From Limonium bicolor (taxonomy: Eukaryota; Streptophyta; Magnoliopsida; Caryophyllales; Plumbaginaceae): a DNA stretch of 64,000 nucleotides. Below the pieces are notes generated by a model. The model worked only from the letters and a program-made list of their open reading frames with translations. It had not been told where the DNA came from and ran no database searches. Location: NCBI GenBank assembly GCA_023374045.1, contig CM041781.1, forward strand, positions 148,358,982-148,422,981, written 5' to 3'. A program made the position numbers and the translations under genes. Below, one piece after another: positions 60,166 through 64,000 of the stretch. The number at the start of each line of letters is the position of its first letter. Within the stretch, counting starts at the first letter, position 1.

Positions 60166-60700
60166 TTATTTGATCTTTTCGAAGGCTTCTTTGCATTCCT
60201 GGCCCCACTGGAACTTGCTGTTCTTCCTTAGTATGTTGAAGAACGGGATTGCCTTTTCCTGTAACTTTGAGCGGAACCTACTCAGGGCCGTGAGCCTTCC
60301 GTTGAGGGCTTGGACATCTTTGATGCTTCGGGGAGGGCTGAGGTCAAGAATCGCCTGGGTCTTTTCCGGATCCACCTCTATCCCTCGTTGCCCGACGATG
60401 AAGCCAAGGAATTTTCCTTTGGTGACCCCAAATACGCATTTTTCCGGGTTTAGCTTGATTTGGAATTTGTCGAGCGTGGTGAACGTCTCTTCCAAGTCTT
60501 TCATGTGCTGCTCTTTGGACGGACTTCTCACGACTATGTCATCTACGTAAGCTTCCACATTTCTCGAGAGTTGCTCCCGGAATACCTTGTCTATCATTCG
60601 TTGGAAAGTTGCGCCGGCATTTTTTAATCCGAATGGCATCACTTTGTAGCAGAAGATTCCTGCTGAGGTGACGAAAGAAGTTTTCTCAGAGTCCTTCTAG
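60166..60700 (-). pseudogene. Tat reverse transcriptase, C-terminal half
   Basis: MMPFGLKNAGATFQRMIDKV, then AYVDDIVVRS (the YVDD active-site box), CVFGVTKGKFLGFIV, and the thumb/connection region to FEKIK. A TAG at 60697-60699 interrupts the frame just after YNQIKM, and a TAA at 60166-60168 ends it. Confidence 0.9.
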
Positions 60701-61893
60701 TTCATCTTTATCTGGTTATACCCGGAGAATGCAGGAAGCTCAAGACGGAGCTCTGGGCCGACGAGACAACCAGTCTGTCTATCGATGGCAACGGGTAAAA
60801 GTCTTTGGGGCATGCTTTATTTAGGTCGGTGAAATCCACGCACATTCTCCATTTCCCATTAGACTTCTTTACCATGACCACGTTTGCCAGCCACTTGGGG
60901 TAAGACACTTCTCTGATAAAACCCGCTTGCAGGAGCTTCCGGACTTCTTCTCGAGCAGCCTGGTCCCTTTCTGCCCCGACCACCCTTCTTCTTTGGCGGA
61001 TTGACGGGTGCGCTGGGTCTACGTTGAGGTTATGTTGGATAACGTCTGGGCTTATTCCGGGCATTTCCTCTGTGCTCCAGGCGAATGTGGCCCTTCTTTT
61101 TTCCAGGAACCTTGTTAGATGGACTTGTTCTTTGCTGTCAAAGGCATTCCCAATTTTAAAGAATTTGCTGGGGTCAGTTCGTAGAGGTACCTCTTTTGGA
61201 GGATCGGCGGGGGCCTCGTACCGCCCTGTTGTTTCGTCGGGGAGGGGGAGCTTTCCCTTGAATTCTTTTTTGGACCTCGTGGTTTTGACGGTCTCATTTT
61301 CTGGCAGACCTTCCATGATCCGTACTTCACACACCCGCGCGACTTTCTGGCTTCCCCTCACCGTAACGAGCTTCCCTGACCGGGTCAGGTACTTCATCTT
61401 CAGATGGTGGGTGCTACAAATGGCTCTGAAGGCGTTTATCCCTGGTCGCCCGAGGTACATGTTGTACCCGGAGAGCCCGGGAAGGATGAAGGCCGTCAGT
61501 TCTTCCGTGCGCCTCTCGTCCCCCTGCCCTAGGGTGATGGTGAAGTCGATACTTCCTGTAGATTTAGCCGAGATTCCTCCTACAAAACCTCCCAGTACGG
61601 CTGAGTAGGGCTTGATCTTATCTTCCGGTATCTCGAGTTTCCTTACTGCCTCGACAGAAATGACGTTTGCACCTGCCCCGCTGTCGACCAGGATTCCTCC
61701 CATCATGCGGTCATTCACCTGAGCCCTTATGACTAGTGGATCTCGTTGGCGGGTACAGGACTCCGTCTTCATCGTCCTCAGTGAAGTAGATTGGGGGGAG
61801 CTTCTGATGTTTCGTATCCTTCTTGTCTGGGAGTTCTCGGTGAACCTCGTGGATGTGTCTTTTCCTTTCATTGGGGGTCAAGGAGGATTTCAT
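60701..61893 (-). pseudogene. Tat protease and N-terminal half of RT
   Basis: The frame starts at 61893 (MKSSLTPNERKR) and shifts near 61740 into DPLVIRAQVNDRMMGG. The protease active site is LVDSGAGANVI; the protease end is YNMYLGRPGINAF. RT follows: AREEVRKLLQAGFIREVSYP, WLANVVMVKKSNGKWRMCVD, LNKACPKDFYPLPSIDRL. A small deletion at about 60735 shifts the frame and removes the segment that carries the first RT catalytic aspartate. Flanking motifs (CVDFTDLNKACPKD and, in the next frame, FSGYNQI) remain. Confidence 0.9.
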
Positions 61894-62089
61894 TAGTTTT
61901 TTTTTGTTTGTATTGTTTTATTCGTGAACTTCAAGATACGTGAAACTTTATCGGGATGCAATTACTTATATATAAGAAAGCTTTAATAAAATAGTAACGA
62001 ATTACAGCCCCCTGCCAGGTACAGAGGTGATTTTTTCCTTCCAAGAGGGGGGACTTCGCCCCCTATTCTAGAGAATTACCCTAGGCAAT
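61894..62089 (-). other. Gag-pol spacer of the Tat element
   Basis: About 200 bp between the gag stop and the pol ATG, A/T-rich on the pol side. Pol would need its own start or a spliced transcript. Related Ogre elements splice an intron in the gag-pol region, but no clear donor-acceptor pair is proved here. Confidence 0.5.
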
Positions 62090-63441
62090 TTACAAACCTG
62101 TGATTATCCCGAAGGACTTGCTATGATCCAATTCGGGGTGGACCTCTTCTTCTGGTTTTGGCCGAGAGGACTGGCTACCATGGTGCTGTCTTTGCTGGCC
62201 TCCCCATTCTTTCTTCTTGTTCTCCTCAATTATCCTTAGCTCCTTGGCGAGGTTCGCGCAGTTTACGGTTCTGTGGCTGCGGTGACCATGGTACTCACAG
62301 AAGGCCACCGGCACCTCTCCCGGGAAGGGTTTTCTTGGTGGGGGTAGAAGCCCCTCTCTTACGGCAGCGGCATATTTCCCTGGGTCTATGGATACCGTTT
62401 GGAAGGTTCTGGAGCTCGAGGCCTGCTGTCCCTGGGGAGCCGGGGTCTTGGAATAAGGCTTGTATCGGCTTCCCCCCTGGTGTGATCCTCCGGCCGCAAC
62501 CGCCCCTCCTGTCTGGCCTGCCTTCTTCTCACCCGCGGCGGGGGCTCTAAAGCCGTTGAGGAGCTCCTTGGCCTTATTCTCCGCAACTTCTGATTTGAGG
62601 AAGTCGTGGATCATCTCGGCTAACTCACCATGCGACTTTGGGCCTTGGTGGCTATCTTTCCAGCGAGGGGGGTGGGCCAAGCCATTACCGAAGGCTTTGA
62701 TCAGTATCTTTTCAACGATATCGTCGATTTCAGCCACCTGCTTGTGGAACCGCTCACTGTATTCTTTTACAGTCTCTCCCTTGGCCTGTTTCACATCCAT
62801 GAGCTCTATCGTTTCTCTTTTCACCTTCTTACTAGCCGCAAAGTATTGTTGAACTCCTCGGTTAATTGTTTGAAACTGGAGATCGACTGGGGTGGCCTGG
62901 ACGAGATCCAGCTCAAGGCTCTCTTGGAGAGTGTTCCAGGGAACAGGTTGCACAGGGCGAGGGAGCTAATCCCCTGGGTGTTCATGTCGAACATGAACTT
63001 CTTAATGTGCTGAGCAGGATCCCCAGTACCGTCGTACTTATCCACCGCCGGGGCGACGAAGTGGGGCGGGAGTTTAGCTCTGCGGATCTTCTCAGAGAAG
63101 GGGTATAGGCTCATGTCAATGGCATCATCTTCTTCTTCTTCGATAGTGATTAAGGCCTCTCCTCGGGTGCCTCTTTTCCCGTCATTGCTTCCGGCCGCAT
63201 CCCGACCCTTCAGGAGATCTATCGCCTCTGACATCTCCTCCCACTTTCGCTGGAATTCCTCATCTCTCTGCATCAATTCCTGTTGCAGGAGCTCGTTTCC
63301 TTCCACGATTTTTTCGTCGATTGATCTAGTGAGGCTCGCCAGCATGTTCTCCACGTCTTTTTTGGAAATGGAGTCGTGGGTTGCCTCGGGTCCAGTGCTT
63401 CCGTCGTTGGTTTGCAGATTTTTCCTTGTTCTGGGTGCCAT
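62090..63441 (-). pseudogene. Tat gag (one frameshift)
   Basis: ATG at 63441: MAPRTRKNLQTNDGSTGPEA, an acidic linker, then LPPHFVAPAVDKYDGTGDPA and FMFDMNTQGISSLALCNLFP, typical of the capsid region. The frame shifts by one base near 62850 and continues as QQYFAASKKVKRETIELMDV, VKEYSERFHKQV, a basic linker, and a zinc-knuckle-like CEYHGHRSHRTVNC, to a stop at 62090-62092. Gag forms the virus-like particle and binds the RNA. A one-base change is the only break seen. Confidence 0.88.
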
Positions 63442-63560
63442 CTTCGTACCTAACCTCCAAAAAACATGATTTTGTTCTCAGATGTGTCGACTTCGTATGT
63501 TTTCCAAAGTTGTTATTCTTGTGGGTGGACTCGTGGTTGCTAGATCTGAGCTGTTCGTTT

Positions 63561-63578
63561 CCCACAGACGGCGCCAAA
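63561..63578 (-). promoter_or_regulatory. Primer binding site of the Tat element
   Basis: On the minus strand TTTGGCGCCGTCTGTGGG directly follows the LTR end ACCATTTCA. This is the usual Tat-type primer site; its first bases TGGCGCCGT equal those of the Athila site, after which the two differ. Confidence 0.88.
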
Positions 63579-64000
63579 TGAAATGGTATAAACCCCAGGA
63601 TCCTCACACAGTCCTTTCACGTAATTTAATGATTGGGATCCTAATCTATCGCTGAGTTCTACCGAGTTACCTTGTTACCGAAAAGGGGAGCGCAAGAACA
63701 GGGATGGAGAGAGAGGTTCGTAACAACACAATGCAACAGTGAAAATTCTCAAGTATGTCCGCGTGTCTTTTATTGAAGGGTGAACCCCTATTTATAGTGT
63801 TCCTGTTGTGCCAGGTTGGCACGAAAATATCTTGGCAGACTTTACAAAATATCTGATAAATATCTTATCATAAATATCTTATCCTAGTCTCCCTACCGAC
63901 CGGTCACAGACGACCGGCCGCTTATTTATACTCTATTTGGCGACCGGTCGTTTATTACACTGCATCTTACATTCCCGGGCGAATGGTCGTAAACGACCGG
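63579..64000 (-). repeat. 5' LTR of the Tat element (partial)
   Basis: The first 422 bp of the LTR in plus coordinates, nearly identical to 52696 onward. Differences include a 14-base deletion within the GACCGGTC cluster and a few substitutions. The rest lies outside the window. Confidence 0.9.

Larger units (their letters stand above)
52696..64000 (-). mobile_element. Tat-lineage Ty3/gypsy retrotransposon, minus strand, right end outside the window
   Basis: LTR starts at 52696 and 63579 are near identical (TGAAATGGTATAAACC). Between them on the minus strand lie primer site, gag and pol (protease, RT, RNase H, a second archaeal-type RNase H, integrase). On the plus strand lies a five-exon gene between pol and the 3' LTR. 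The dual RNase H and the extra antisense gene are features of the Tat lineage. Gag and pol carry several stops and frameshifts, so this copy is defective. The 5' LTR is cut by the window edge. Confidence 0.9.

Overview
This is a stretch of plant nuclear DNA (most likely a flowering plant with a repeat-rich genome) that is almost entirely LTR retrotransposons. No intact host gene, bacterial-type operon, rRNA or tRNA was found. The plant assignment rests on a tRNA-iMet-type primer site, chromovirus-like 3' ends, an Athila-type gag/protease remnant, and a Tat-lineage gag-pol with a second archaeal-type RNase H.

Layout. (1) 1-1227: left flank, no gene recognised. (2) 1228-26800: one compound insertion, LTR-internal-LTR-internal-LTR, bounded by a 5-bp target duplication (ATTGG). 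Its LTRs are about 4.5 kb and its 6-kb internal regions have no recognisable gag-pol, so it is a LARD-like non-autonomous element. The middle LTR is a chimera of the outer two. (3) 26806-27387: an island with a TATA motif and an acidic ORF fragment. (4) 27388-41248: a second, related LARD-like element with its own target duplication (TATGG), 4.5-kb LTRs and a 4.8-kb internal region. (5) 41254-42082: unclassified. (6) 42083-46331: a third related LTR with primer site and about 200 bp of internal DNA. (7) 46332-48664: an Athila-like LTR, its primer site and a deleted gag-protease remnant. (8) 48665-about 52690: two tandem LTR fragments on the minus strand. (9) 52696-64000: a minus-strand Tat-lineage Ty3/gypsy element, running off the right edge. 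It has degenerate gag and pol, plus a five-exon gene on the opposite strand between pol and the 3' LTR.

How the parts relate. The LARD-like families share LTR ends (TGAAATACC ... GGTGT[TA]CA), the primer site, a hairpin over that site, a spliced-looking cassette inside the LTR and the polypurine tract. They lack enzymes and would depend on an autonomous chromovirus. The Tat and Athila copies are broken by stops, frameshifts and deletions.

The most unusual pattern is a periodic array of GC-rich inverted repeats (GTCC/GGAC, GACC/GGTC) in every LTR family seen. In five of the six families it lies just upstream of a TATA-like box. Stem sequence differs between families, but spacing is often 70-74 bp. 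One stem/spacer unit is shared, in inverted orientation, between the LARD-like LTRs and the unrelated Athila LTR, and one repeat carries a compensatory change. This looks like a shared or convergently evolving promoter-proximal module.
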